Assembly: GCF_009870125.1 (NCBI RefSeq)
Contig: NC_046679.1
Coordinates: 14,694,001-14,758,000, forward strand
Origin: Drosophila pseudoobscura
Taxonomy: Eukaryota > Arthropoda > Insecta > Diptera > Drosophilidae
Direction of reading: 5' to 3'
DNA: 64,000 nucleotides
In this document: positions 17,108 through 32,100 of the stretch, piece by piece
Numbering within the stretch: the stretch's first letter is position 1
How the letters are laid out: every line of letters starts with the position of its first letter
Notes under the pieces: model-generated
Database searches by the model: none
What the model was told of the DNA's origin: nothing
The model's input: only the letters and a program-made list of their open reading frames with translations
Program-made: the position numbers and the translations under genes

Positions 17108-20100
17108 CTAGGATAATTCAGCACAGGACATGGGTGTGCACCCGATGAGAGCGATGGGGAAGTTCTTGACGTGCGTCTGCCATTGCGACGAGACCTGGAA
17201 GAACTTGACTCCAGTCCACTCGGTGCCGTCGATATACACTACGAATACGGAATGGAATTCGAATGAAATCAGTATACACTCACGTGTGGACATATGTATA
17301 CAAGAGGGATCACTCACCACGCAGTGGCACTGGATGCGATTGCTTGGGTGAGCAAATCAAGCGTGCCACTCCTTCGACGCACTGCTCCTTCTCGAGATCA
17401 CGTTCCTTGTCCTTCTTCTTGCCTAGGCGCATAACTGAAAGAGATGCGCAAAGGGAGTGTAATGAATGGTAGTTCCTTTAAGATTCAATCCATTTTGGGA
17501 TTCTTACTTTGCTTCTGCTTCTTCTCCTTGGTGGCGAAACTAACAGTCAGTCCATTGAACATATCACCCAATTGCTGTGCATGCTGTGGCAGACGCCACA
17601 CCTGCAGATTCCTAAACGTACTCTTAATGCTATTCTTGCCACCGCCGGCATCGCCGCCCTTCGACGTGCTGCCCTTCGACTCCTTCGTGTGCGTCTCGCC
17701 AGGCCGCACCAGCGGCCAATAGTCGACCTGCAGTTCTACTGCCTCAACGGCGGCCAAAGCTCCGCTGAAAGACTGCTGCTGCAGCGACGAGGGTGTGCTC
17801 AGCGACTCGCTGGTGTTGCGCTCCCGATGCGACGAGGCCGATGACGGTGGCGTCTGCAGCGGCGGTGAGATGCGTCCCAGGATCTGCTGCTGGGGAGGCG
17901 AACCCGATACGGCGCCATGCACATTGGGCGAGCTTTGGCTGCCAATGGGTATGGCCGAACTGCTGGCGGATGAAGAGTTCAGCGCAGAGAGCGCTGCATT
18001 CGAGCCAGCAGCATTCTCCTCGAGATCCAGCGAGGCCTGAGCATCCGAGTAGCCGATGCGTACGTCCTGCAAATGAAACGAAAGTGTTACACAGGGCAGT
18101 CCATTGGGAATTGGGGCTTCGTGCTTACACTAACGAACGGCACAAAGATCTGGCAAGAGTCCTCGTCCTTATAGTTGACCATTGCCTCGGCAATGGGTAT
18201 CTGGGTGCAAGGTCCGGCCGCATGCAAATATCGCTGGATGCGCTGCACCAGCTCAGCAATGTCCGACTTGGCCACACCAGCCGCATCCGCCAGATTGGCC
18301 GTCAGAGCGGTGGCATTCACGGTGGTCACCGCACTCACGGCCGCCGCTGTAGCCGCCGCCCTCTCGCACAACTGCATCCAGTTCTCGGAGCCGAACATCG
18401 CTGCGTATGCCTGATCCATCTGGCTGAGGTGGCGGGCCACGCTGCCGCAGCTGCCGCCGATGGGCACTAGATAGAAGCGCAAATGGTTGAGCCAGTCGGG
18501 CGGACGGACGCCCATCAGCTCGACATAGTGCCGCAGTGTGGCGCCCTGCAGCCAATCGCCGCCAATAAGCAGCACCTTGACCGTGTGCGGTGGCTTGGCA
18601 TTCGAGTTGCAACTGCAAGAGAAAGGGGAGAGAGATTGATTGTTATGTTTTGCTTTGGAGCGGATTGCTGCATCTACTTACTACTTCTGGATCTTGGCCA
18701 TGAGTGCCTGCAAGACGGCCTTCACCTCGGCGGTGTTCTGTGGCACAAAGGCCGGCTTGAACGAGTTGGCAAAAAGCGTCACCAACTTGGCCAACAGACT
18801 GCTGCCGCCCAGGGCCTCGGGGGGACTAATGATGGTCACCACCTCGGGTATGGCATTGTCCTCGCCGGCGAATACACGACTCAGCTGGTCGAGCAATAGC
18901 TTGCGCGGCTCCACATTGGTAGGCGACAGACAGGTCTCCAGCACAGACCTGGGCTCCGTACTCAAGCTTAGTGTGTGCTTCCGCTTGCCGCCACTCTGGG
19001 CGCTGTTGGGACCTCCGCCGCTGGTGCCGACCGCTCCCGCTGGATATGGCGCATTGCTGGATGTGCGGAACAGACGCGCAAACTTCTCGGTCTGGACGGG
19101 CGTCACCATTCCGGAGGCACTGCCCATGCTAGTGGCCACCGAGCTCACGGGCGTCAGCTGTTGCTGCATCCGCATGTAGTCCTTGTCCCGCGGCGGACTG
19201 TTCTGTGGATCCGAGTTCTGGCCATCGGTATATCCGGCGTTTCCCTCATTCCCGGAGCTATCATTCCCACCGCGATCTGTGATAAGATAAGGTGGCAGAG
19301 TCACTAAGGTGTATCTTTAATCTCAAAAGAACATAGTGGGGGGAAAGCAGAGAAAGAGAGAGGGAGTGAGAGAGGTAGAGACAGAGACTGAGAATTTGGT
19401 GATTGCGGGATTGGGGGTGTGCGCTCAGGACTGATTGGACTGATTGGAGACATGCAGTACAAGAAAGACCCAAAACACACACATGACATGAAGATCAACA
19501 AAACACACAGACCGTGAGACATGGTGGCGGTGGTGGCAACGAAAATAGCCGCTCGCCCTCCCAAAAATAGAACCAATGAAGAAAGAGTTTCCCCGCGTAC
19601 ATATGTACGTCGTCGTGTAAATAAATAATAATAAAAACGCTGGCCCGAAAATATAATTAAAGCTTTCTTTATTTTATTGCCGTCATGCTCGTGGAACGGT
19701 GTAGGGTGTGCGGGGGTGTGGAGGGCGGCGGAGTAGCCATATTTTTGAGGTCGAAAACTTCTTGGTTTCTGTAGCCGCGGCACACGCTACAAAGGTCCCT
19801 TGAATGTTTTTCAAAATTAATCAAAAGACGCACGACATGAAAATGATGGGGGGGGGAAAGAAATCCAAGAATGGGGGTAATGGGAGGAATGGGAGTAATG
19901 GGGGGCGGGACACGTCCAACAAGGTTGTGCGATTAAGGGCATTCTAGTGGGGTGGGGGATGGCGTGGCGTATGTTTTAATTGGAAAACTGATTCAAGTGC
20001 GTTGTCGCTCCAATTGTCACCACGATACGAGTAGAGTAGTCCATACTAGAGAGACACGCACAATCACACATCATACATGTATGAAGTGTGCATCGCCTCC

Positions 20101-23100
20101 CTCATTCAGGGGTTTATTTTAGGAACCACACAACATGCATGCACCTGAGAGATATATACTATGTATCCAACTAAACACAAAGTAAACAATCAATGGGTTT
20201 GACGCACAAATCACTGGAATTAAGCACCCCGTAGCCCGTGCCCCATTCCGTTCCCCCAAGCCCCAAGCGGCACTATCATGCAAAAGTGTTGTGCAACGAC
20301 TAAAAGTACATACAGGATACAAAACATAGGTACATACATACATACATCTATGTACATGTGGCGTGTGTGTGTGTGTGTGTGTGTGAGTTGCTGTGTATCT
20401 ATCAGTGGGCTGTGCGTGAGTGTGCGGCATAGCAAAGGATTAAGTAGAAGAAGGAGGAGTAAAAGTACAGTGGAGCACGGGAACACCTCTGCTCTGCTCT
20501 GCTCTGGAGGAGAACCGTTAACTTATGTACAGTCTGATGGATTGGGTGAGTGGTTTTGCAGGTGTGTTTTTGGACTGGACAACGGAACGGAACATTGTGT
20601 GGGTGGACCATTCATTTGGTGGGAGCATACTCGTATTTCGTTGCAATTTTTTGGGAGCTTTTGTTTTCTCTAGAATTTTGATTGCGATTTGATATGTGGT
20701 AATTTATGGTGTGTTTTTTTTTTTTTAGAGTAGAAGAGAGAGGAAAGAGAGGTTTTGCTGTAATATACACAGACCTGGTGTTGTTGCCGAATTGTTATTG
20801 TTTGTTAAATGAATGCATTTTTGGTTTTGTTTGTTATTTTCAAGATTGTAAGATGAATTTGTCAATTGGTCGCTTTTATCCGATGATCGGCGCTCAGAGT
20901 TGCCTGCAAGAGAGATTTTTTTGTTCAAGCCATGCAAAATGTTGTTTTTGTATTTGTATTTCTGTTTGTCTTTAATGTAGTAGTAGCTTTTGTTGTAAAT
21001 GATATAATTGTGTTTCGCAAAATTACATTTCGCTAGGCACAAAATAAAGATTAAATAAGGATGTAGTTATCGTACAGGAAGCGGAGAGGCTCGACTTAAA
21101 ATACAGTTATTATTAATTTTTAATTTTCTTTTGTTTTTTGTTGTTTTGCTTTTCTTGGAAAGTGTGAGAATACGTTGCAGGCCCCGCCCCTTTCTATCCG
21201 CCCCCTTGGACAATGGTCAAGAGAATATTCTGCTATACTGTCTCTGCTGCTCTCCCCCTCCCTCTCGCACTCGCACTCTCACTCTCACTCCTTCCATGCA
21301 AAACTGTTTGTCCTGCTTCGCTGTGTGGGCGTGTGGCTGTGTGTAAGTGTAAGCGCGAGTGGGTCTGCTGCGTGTGTGCGTTTGTGTGTGTGTGTCATTG
21401 TTTTTCGCAACTTTTTCATAGCCTTGCATGGCGGGGATATGATCCCTTTGGCGAGCACTTTGCAATGCAGAGAAATGGATATACTCGGACTAGGACTCAT
21501 CCATCACATAATCGTATCACTGCCGTTGGCAAGATATCGGCTTCTGCTGGGGTATCAACAGTGCCAAGGCACGAATGTAGCCTTCCATTTCTTGTTTTCT
21601 TACTTCCTCTGCAGCCTTGACCCAAACCCTGCCGACAATGGCAGCAGCGCAGCAGACAGACAGACAGACGGCGAGACAGCGGACAGAGAGAAAAAGTATG
21701 ACCAAAAACAGAGTCTCGTCTCTCGCAGTGGAAGCGGAACAACACCCACACCCCCGCGCTGTGTGTTTTTTGTTTTTCTTTTTGGTGTGTGATATGCAAC
21801 GTAACGCAACAACGCAACGTCAAACGTAAACGTAATAAAACGCAACGCAAGCTCATACGAAACGCATTACGGAAGAGCCAAAACATGAATCAAAGTTATA
21901 GACAGAGCAAAAGAGTAGCTTAATTAACAATTAATTCATCAGCCATCAGCCATCATCCATTCCATTCATTCATCTATCCATCCAAGAGACACATACATAC
22001 GTAGCCACACACATTACAAATACCGTACTCACCCATAGTGCCAATGACGAGACTCGCGCCGCCACCGCCTGCCAGGAGCATCGGGCAGCCGTTGCCGGCA
22101 TCGTGGAGCATGATCCGCGAATTCGTAAAGAACGGACGCAGTGAGGGCTTGGGCGTGGAGCCGATCGAGATGCTGTCCATGTCCGGGCCGGAGTCATCGC
22201 CCTCGCAGCAGGACAGCGACTCCAGCTCCTGGAAGAGTGCATCCAAGTCGCGCTCTCCTCGCAGCGCAGCCGTGCCCCGGTGCCCGGACTCGCCCTCCAA
22301 CTCCTCGCTGACCTTGAAGCGCTTCAGCAGGGCCACAATCTTTTGCTTGAAGTTTCGCTGCTGCAGAGAAATTGTCTGTGAAGAGAGAGAGAGAGAGAGG
22401 GGGGAGTTAGTAGGGTTGCCAGATAGTTGGTAGAGGGCGGGAGAAATTCAAATTGCAAGAGACAACTTCTCAAGAGTAGGAAAGAGCGGAAAACAAGTGT
22501 TACGAGATGGGTTCAACAGGGGGTTTCCAGTTCTTAAGAGATGACAGGTAGCTTAGAAAGGGGTACAGGTGCAGGTGCTTCCCATTTGCACCGCTTTCCC
22601 AAACAAGAGGCGAGCCTGAATAGCAGCTATTCCCCATCAGGCCCCCATCATGATTAACTGCATCTTTTACTTCCCTCCCTCCTTACTTTCCGCTCCTCTT
22701 AATTGCCACAAGTTTAATCTAAACTTGCTTATTGGCCATTAAACAAAATCTCAAGGACCTGCCTGGAGGGGGACGACGACGACAACTCGGCTGTTAAAGC
22801 GTTATGCCTCGTTCTCTTTTAATTGCTCCTCTCGGTTCGCCTCTGTTCTGCTCTGCTCTGTGCTGTTTCATCCGGTTCTCTACTGGCGTTCTGGCTGCTG
22901 TCATTAGCCCTGTTTTTATCTACGGCAGACATTCAAAATGATCCTGCGATAAAAAGGCATGACAATAAAAGCCGCAAGCTAATTTTACACCTGTGCGGCG
23001 GATGTGGCCAGGTGCAAGGCGAGAGAGAGAGAGAGAGAAGGCCATTCCATAATTGGCCCAAACAAAGCTAAAAGCCTGAGAAAGCTGTTGAAATATTTAG

Positions 23101-26100
23101 GCGGACAGCTTAGGGAAATTGTCTCCGGCTGTTTTGTATGTACTGCCATTACTTTGAAAATAAACGCACATGCACATAAATAAAACATTGATTTTCTAAT
23201 TATATTATGGATTGGAGAAAGCAAACAAAAGAGCATTTTTGATGTGCCCCTCGACTGGAGGGGACTCGTCATCCCATCTATTTCTGTTAATTACCTTTGT
23301 CGAAAAGTTTGGCTCATTTATAATCTATGAAAAACCCTACACTGCGTACTTCCCTAATCTCCTGCACGTGGCGCGATGCCATGTCCCTCCGCCCTCGAGA
23401 TATCCCTGCAGGTATCGAGGCCCATCGAAACTGGGCCAAGCAGAACCAAACCAATGCGAATTGAGTCAAGTAAACGACACGCCAAGGCCGTCCGCCCCAA
23501 CAATTGTCAACTATTTGCTGCAGAAATTCTTCGCCACCCCGATCCACCCCATAACACTATAGTACATAAATATCTATGCCATTTCTATACTAGTTGTACC
23601 TATACAGAACATATTAGAGACATATTTTGATTTGATTTGTGCGCCGCCTGCCTCTGCCGAGCACCTGACAAAATTTCGCAATAATCTAAAGACCCAAAAA
23701 ACAACAAAAACAACCAGGAAACGAACAACGCAGTCCTTAAATGTGTGGCTTTGTTGGTAAACTGAACATGAATTCGGGTCAGAGTGATCTGATAATTGTA
23801 GTAATTCAGCAAAATTTCATTAGCAATAAGAGCTCCCATTTGGGGAGGGACCTATTCTTGTACACCCAAGGGATATGTTGACCTACAAGAATTTTTGTGA
23901 AGGTGTGTACCTGTAGCATTTCTCCGCCCATTCGAGCTGTACTGTACGACAAAGACACGACAATACAGAAAATCTTGATAAGGTACACATTTTGTCATAT
24001 ATTTAAACTACCATATGTCATAACGGATCAGACTGTTCGGGAAGAATTAAGATATCTATTAAGATAGGAAGTAATTTCTTAATTCGGGAAATTGTACGCT
24101 CCATTTAGGTTAATACTAGAGGGAGGACCTATAGCACTGCTCCTATGCACTGCCTATAACTGAAGGTGCACTGTAAAAGGCTATCCCTGATGATGTGGAT
24201 CATGTATATACTTAGGTATTATGATTCAAATATGTCTACTATATAGTACATAGGGATGTATGTATGTGTCTTTTGCATAAATTTGCACAATTGACCCTCT
24301 GATTTTCGACCTCACACAATTCTGCTTCAAAATGAATCACAAACACACAGTAATATTTCCGTTTCTTTTCAGCGTTTCAGCGAGGGGACCTCATCTGTAT
24401 GTATGTATGTAGATATGCGTACGTACACCCCTCTGTTCGCTCTTCTTTCGAATGCTATGGTGTGTAATCTTTATAGATAGCTACTAAGTGAATATATCTA
24501 TATATCTATCTATTCACTTTGCATAATGAAATATTTGAAAATTTCCCCTGAATCGGGTTGATGTCACGCAATTATATCGAATAATAATTATTCAATTGAA
24601 AATAGATACATTTTTGGGGAACCTTCGGGGAAACAGCTGCTGGGGATTACACGATTATACGCGACGAATGGAATGACTCACCCGGCCGAACTTAGCCCGT
24701 GACGAGCTCTTGTCCTTCATTTCAAACTCGCTGTCGCTGTCGCCTCCGACTCCGACTCCTGGATGATGCTGTCCGGTGTGATGGCCGTGTCCGCCGCCTA
24801 TATCCTCGATGCCCGATCTTTGCAGCTTGTTGCGATACTTGCGCATATCATGCTTGGATGACGGATTGTAGTCGCCCTTCTGGTCGTAGCCCCGGATGAT
24901 TCCCAGCTCAGTGGCCTCGTCGTTGAATTCCCCCGAACTGAATTCGGCCTCCTCGTCCTCGTCCGAGTATTCCGCAACGCGATCTGTGGTACAATGATAA
25001 GAATCGGTTGTTTTTGAATGAGTTATGAGCCGCCACTTCGGGAGGAGGGTTTTGGGACGTGCCTGAGATACTTTTTTGCGCCGTTAAATGTCACTCGGTT
25101 TAATGGGAGTTTGCTTAATATTTAACTGCGTTTTCCATAAACTAAAAAAACACGCACTGTTTTTCGGTTGCTTTGTAAAGTTAATCACTGATAGTAACTG
25201 TTGTTGTGCCCGTATATGATTTATCTGTTCATCTCTCTTATTATTACTCTGCTTTCTTTCTGTCTTTCTGTCTTCGCCAGTTCCTCTTTCGCGAGCACTG
25301 GTGCACGTTTCGTCGTCTGCCTCGTCGAGCGATTGTCAGTGAAATGAATGGGCCGCCACACGGCTCCGCACGTTTTGTGTACTTGACGTGAGTGTGTACG
25401 GGTAAAAGAGTGGGCCCGTGGGAGCAGAGAGTGGGCTCAGGCAACGCTACATTACAGAGCACCAAGAGAGAGAGAACGCCAGGGCTGAGTGCATCGACAA
25501 TGAGATACCTCGTAGTCGGATTGAGATTCTGGAATTTGCCATTCCATCATCGAGATACGGATACAAAAACCCAGAAGAACTTGTTGTCTTCTTTCTGCCT
25601 ACAAGAATAATTCTACAGTCCCTAGATCGAGGTTTCCATATAGTACATGCTCCTACAAATACAATATACCTTGCGTCCTCTACGAATACCAGGGTAGACA
25701 CACCTGTAAGTGCGAAGAGCAGCACGGAACCGAGCAGAAAGAGGGAGCGCAGCAAATGAGTGAGCAGCGATGGGTGGCAATGAGCTGCTTGCGCACTGAG
25801 CGAAATATGTAACTCAAATCAATATGAGAAATTGTCGACTCGACCAGACACTCGCCTCGGATACACCGCTTATCTATTGTACATATGTACATATAAGGGT
25901 TTCGATATTACTAAACAAGTGTCAAAAGCTCACTCGCAGGCATGGGAAATGCTCATCAAAGCTATTTTTACGCTTCGATTCAGGCAATTGAGGAAGACCC
26001 CAGTCACTGGGGGGTGTGGATTGGGGTGAAAAGGAGGAGGAGGAGGAGGAGATAGAGGTAAAGCCGGGTAAATGGGAGAATTAGGGGAGGGGAGCTCTAA

Positions 26101-29100
26101 GCACTGCTGAGTGGGCCCCCCCTCCTCTCACGTTTGGTGTTGTTTGTTTTATTGATTACAATCTGAGCTGCGTGTGCAGTGCATTCTGGAATTCCGATTG
26201 GGGGGAAGGGGAACTGGCTCAATAGTTCATTCTGGTTTAGCTTTCAGTTCCTGTTGATCGTGTGAACTGGTGCGCAGCAGAGATTCCTCTTCAGTAGTGT
26301 TTTTGCGATAAGATTTGTGCCGTCGGCGCCTCCTGTCGATTGTCACTTGTTGAACTACAGCGCGTGTGTGCCCCCCTCCTCCCTCCCGGCACTTTCCCAC
26401 TCCCACTCCCACTTGCATTCTGTTTTCATTCCGTTTCTCATCTGTTTCCTTTGTTTGTTTATTCGCTGGCATGTTTTGGTGCCGTTATCATTTGGCCAAA
26501 GCCAAAGCCAAAGCAGGTACGGTACTCTCTCTCTCTCTCTCTCTCGCTCTTCTCCACCGGCCGGTGTCTGCTGCGGGAGCGAGTGTGTGACTAGCTCTCA
26601 TTCTTTCTGCCGCTCTGCCTCTCTCTCTACCTCTCTAGCTTCTCTTGCGTGTTTGGACGTGCTCATGGAGGGACCATACTAGTGTGTGGGTGTGTGGGAG
26701 TAAACGGCAGTGTGGGCCGCAGAGTAAACTCTGGATAAGTGTAACTTTTGACAGCCACGAAGCCATTAAGTGACAAGTACAAGACTGATTAAATAGGTAG
26801 AGAGAAGTTAGGAGTGTGGGAAAAGGAGGTGGAGAACAGAGAGTACAAGAGGGCAGAGTCTGGCAGGATGGAAGAAAGGAATGAAAGCCGAAAAAATCCC
26901 ATAAAATATAACATTTCAAGTTGAAGAACCAATAAACCTGATGCATTTCCGTCTGAATGTGCAACAATGCCATGCCACAAACGTATCGTGCAACAGCAGC
27001 TTAATCCGTGAAAAAACTACTACGCAAGAGAGAGAGAGAGAGACAGCGTAAGAGAGATGATTAATTGGGGCCAAAGCAGAAGTTGCATTCCTTCTTATCG
27101 AGCATTATTTGTCTGTCTATCTTCCACCCTGCTCCTCCGCATCCTCCTCCTCCAGCTCTTTGGAGTAAAGCGTGGAGAGCAAATAAAAGTTTCCCTGCTT
27201 GAGAGCAATTATTTTGTAAGTCTTCTTTTCTCTGATACAATTTGCCACGCAGACAGCTTAATGATCTCTCCCCCTCCACCCGCTCCCCTTCCTGGTTGCA
27301 TGCAATTCTTAAGCACTCTAATTGACCGACGGACGGACCCCTTTCCAGCGAAAGAGAATATTCGCACAGTGGGAATACAGTGTCTGTGTTTCCTGGAAGG
27401 CAAGTGAATATTGTGCGCACACCTCGCTGCTTTCCCGCGGGAGGAGAGTATTCCACGAAGAAAGTGCCTCCCACATGGGAGATAAACAAACAGCAGACGG
27501 CAGACAGCCAGCAGCCACACAGAAGAGATGTGTGTGTCATGGGTAAGGCCCTCCACATTTTTCCCCACCTCACCGCAATCTCATTTCCACACGCGGAACA
27601 CATCCCACGCTCCACCGCTCATGTGCCACCGCTGCGTATGAGTAATGAAAAGCGTATTGAAAAGCGGCGAGCGACATTGATTTAGTGGCTTATGCCCCCG
27701 GCATCCATGCAGGAGGCCGCTAGAGATAAACCGCACTAGAACATATAGAAACGGGTCGAAGATTTGTATACCCTCTAAGCTCCATCGATCCTATAAATAT
27801 ACCAATGATATTCACATCCGATTTAGATCAAATTTCTCCGATTATCTGAAATATCCTTCGAAAATTTCAGTTTTTTTATTCAAGACTTAATGATTTTCGA
27901 TCATTTTTGGTAATATGAATACTGAATATGGTTTGAATAATCTTTCGGAAAAGTACAAGTTTTTCTTGTACATGGGGGGAGCCTTCCAGACAAATACATG
28001 GTTCTTAAGGCCTAGATGTTGATCTTAATCTGATATATATGCATATAGTTGTACATTCGTTACAAGGTCGGAAATGCTTCATCCTTTTCTGTCCTCCAAA
28101 AATAGAATAATGCCCTCTTCAAGGGTATAACAAAAACAACAACAACGCACCAGCCGAAACCGAGAAGCCAGAGAAGCCAGGGAGAAGAGAAAAGTGGCAC
28201 AGTAGTGTGGCGGAGGGGTACGGTACATTGGTTCGACCTTGGGCAGCACACACGAATCTTGTCATTAAATGACGGGTCCGTGAGGGGCAGAGAGCGGAGC
28301 AGGAGAAAGAGGGGTGCGGGAGGGGGGAGGGGGGGCTTGCAACCTCATGAAAAATGAACAATGGAATGGAGGATACTCTCGACATAATTTACGCATTTTG
28401 CCATTAACCCACTCAATGGTGCGGCATGGCAGCAGAGAACACCAGAGAAAGAGAGAACACTGGTCATTAGGTAGAGAAACAGCCTCAGAGCAGCCTCCAC
28501 TCAGCCTTCCTCTCATTCGGTGGGGGTATCCTCTCTCTCGCTCTATAATTCTGTGTCATTTTCGCACAGCGCTTATCTCTGGCACTCAAGGACAAATGAC
28601 TTAATTCCTGTCGTTGTCGCACACTACACAACGCAATACAACACACAGAAAGTTGTCGGAGGAAAGGCGAAAGAGGAAGAGCCAGGAGAAGAAGGTAAGG
28701 AAGCACACGAAGATAGCGGTGAAGCAGCTACCAAAGGAGAAGAAGGATAAAGAGTGGGCTTCAACGTTGACGTGTGACTGCCAATTAGTTGAACAGCTGT
28801 TTATCTGTCATTCAGATTCAAAGGAAGTTTTAATAAACAAACGTTTAAATTTGATTTTAGAAAACTTTGTGTTCAAATGCAATAAATTTCTATGATTTCA
28901 TCTCCTTAAAGGCTTTTGCTATGCTCTAATAAGGATAATTGAATTTCAATGGAATTCAAGTTCTTGGAAATTACAAAACATTCAAAAGAGCATTTTCTAG
29001 GGATTCCTCGTTCATTTGTTACACAGTTTTCAATAGAATGCCATCCGCTCTTTGATTGCAGTTTCTAAGAAGCGACTGCACATGCGAGTAGTTATTGATT

Positions 29101-32100
29101 GGTTTCCATAGAGTTATAGAGAACGAGAAAAGCAGTGAAAACAAGATGATTAGGATACACAGCCCACGCGTGGCCATGGAACCCATGCGATTCGATGCAA
29201 AATCCACCCAAGTGAGACGAGCGAATACCCAAGTTTTGAAAAGTCCCCCCCACAGAAACAGGCTGCCACGCCCGTTGCTCCACTCGATGAAGGAGCGGTC
29301 GCGGTTTCAGTGCCTGTGCTAATGGTGCCCGCCTCGGCCTGGCACCTGCCAGGAGTGGCAGAGTGCAGGAGTGGTGGAGCATACTCGTACATATTCAACA
29401 AGCAATAAGCCCCTGCGGCAATCAGGCATCCTGCCACACACTAACACACACACACACACACCCACTCCTACCTACCATTCCATGACCATCCCTGAAGACC
29501 GCCATCAACAGCAGCAGCAGCAGCTTTTTGGAGGCCGGACACCAGCATAGAAGAGAGAAAAATCAATAAACCAAATTGAGGTTGAGGTAAAAAGGTTTTT
29601 CCCTCGGTTCCCCTCATTCTGTTTTTCTATGTTTTTTTTTTAAATTCCATTTTTGCAAATTAGAAAGCGAGACCCCAAAGTAATTTCAGCGCGCTGTCTG
29701 TCGTCCGGTTCTCGGGTTCAAGTGCTGACCTCCAATGTGTTTTGTTTTGTGTGTTGGCCATTCTGTGTGCTGATGGGTGCTCCCAAATGGATTGCATTGC
29801 AGGCCAAAATCCACGTTCCTTGGCCACTCGCCAAGTGCGCGACAAATGAACTTTTGATGGTCAAACCCAGTGGGGCAGTCACCATAGTAGGTGAAGTGAA
29901 GTGATGAAGCAGGCAGCCGCGAGTCAGCTAGTCAGCGAAGGGGTTTTCTGTCCTCGGCGAAAATAGTCAATGTGCCAACGTGAAATGTGTCCAAAAAGAA
30001 AATATAAACTGTCTTGCATTGCGACTATTAGATGCCCATTTTCTTTGGGAATTTCGCAACACTTTAATGGTGAAAATGGAGAAGATATGGAAGGAGCCAA
30101 ACTCAAGGTATCAAAATTTATTCTGCACAAATTTCCCATAAGCAAAGAGACACATTCGAGGTGAATGTCATGAGCAAAGACCATTCGCCACGGGTGATTA
30201 AATTCCAATAAATTTATCGATATATCGATGAAATTTAAGAACTGTTTTAAGTTATGAATAAATGATTTAAGTGGAAATTTTCTGTTCCTTCCTCCTACAA
30301 TAGCACAGTTTTCCTAGGCCTATTACACACATATCTCCACAAACATATCACACCTCGTTCTCCCATATTCCAGGGTACGATGATTTATTTCATTCGTGAC
30401 GGCACAAGCTGGCTGTTGGTGTTGGTTCATCACTTCGCTTGGAGGAGACTCTGGCTGCCTGTGATCTATTTGCCATTAGAAACTGCAACATTTTGCGAGG
30501 AAACAACTCGGCCAAATGCCATTTTGCATGTCAGGCATATTTTATCCCCCACGTAAGACAGAGGGAGATACAAAGAGGGGCCAGGGTGGGAGATTGGAAT
30601 GAGAGAAAACACATGGGAGCGAAGGGAGAGGAGATTGCAATTGGGGATTGTGGATTGGGGAGAGTGTGACCTTTACCTTGGCCCTGAACAGGTGACTGCA
30701 AACTTCAACCTCTTTTTGTCCGTTTGTCTGTTGAAAAGTTCAACAGCTAAAGCTCCTGCTTGCCACACAGAGGTGCTGGCACTGCAGTGGTGGGGCAACA
30801 CCACGAGCCAGCCTGGCAAATGAGTTCTGTGCTATTTTCATAAATGAATTTCCCTTCCTTTCACGCCTCGGAAGAATCTTTTGTGTCATATAAAAATAGC
30901 TGAAAAATATTTTCAATTAGATTACCATCATCTGCGAGCAGCGGCGGCTGCCCCACGTCGTGGCTTTTCCTGTTGCCAAGTGGCGGCGGTTCTCGCTCAC
31001 TCACATTCTGTAATCATGAGGAAATTTCATGGCATAAATACGAAATGTAGCTGCTGCTGTTGACGTCACTACTTATGAACGTTGTATGCAGTACTTGCCA
31101 CCGAATGGCGGGACAGCCGGGCAGAGGCAGAGGCAGAGGCAGAGGCAGAGCAGCCCCCTTTGGGTATTGTTTCACAAGCAATTACCATAAACATCAACTC
31201 AAATTGGGAGCATCATCTGATCCACGAGAAGACCAAGAAGAAGAACCCATCCATCATGATGTGGAGCATCTGACGGTGGAGCACAGCAGCTTCCCTTCAC
31301 TCCCCACTTGGGGCATTAATTGCCCAGTTTGTGCGTCATTAGCACTTCTCTAATCTTGGACCATTCCTCTGGGGCCTCCGGCTCATGGCTCATGGCTCAT
31401 GGCTCTATTTATTGCCGCTTTATGGATTTGGCAATAAATTCTTTAGCGATGCCTCGAGAGATGCTCAACGGAGTGGATGGACACGGGACCCCACTGGAAT
31501 GAGTAATTGAAACGCGACTAATAGATAGATCGATTTTGAAACTTTCTCAGAGCTTTCCTTTTGATATCTTGCATTCCTTATTTTACCATTGGTAACTGTT
31601 ATACTGACTTACAACTCTAATAAAAATCCTCGATATCTTATCCCCGAAACTATCGGGAACTATCGAGAAACGTGTCTTAAATCCGTTGTCGGAGAAAAAC
31701 TGTCATAAAAGTACTATACAAATGATCCCCTAATCCATAACTGTTCTAAAACAATTTTAAAATAGCCACAAAACTGTTATACAAAGGGAAAAAATTCGCT
31801 AAATTTGTATTCTAATTATCCTTTAACACATTTTTGGAATACACAAAATGGAATAAAAAAGGGAACATGTACTGTTATACTCCTAAAAGCGTTACACTGG
31901 TATACTATTATACAATTTTTCTTAAATTGCCGTAGAACTGTTATAAAACTGTTATACAAAATTCAAAAACTTTTGTTATACTGTTATACAAATTTTGTAC
32001 CGTTGTGAATCTGATATTAGAATTGATATATCTTTCAAAAACTGGTATAAAAAGTTCGTAAATGTGTTATAAAACTGTTATACAAATGCAAAAACAGCTC

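Noticed and set aside
18087-19307. Plus-strand ORFs of 110-225 codons opposite KrT95D exons
   Set aside because: These are antisense shadows of GC-rich PACS coding exons.
27770-28128. Complete transposon bounded by TATACCCTC/GAGGGTATA
   Set aside because: Only the end-like boundaries are suggestive. The interior lacks recognisable family sequence, so I mention it only as a possible remnant.
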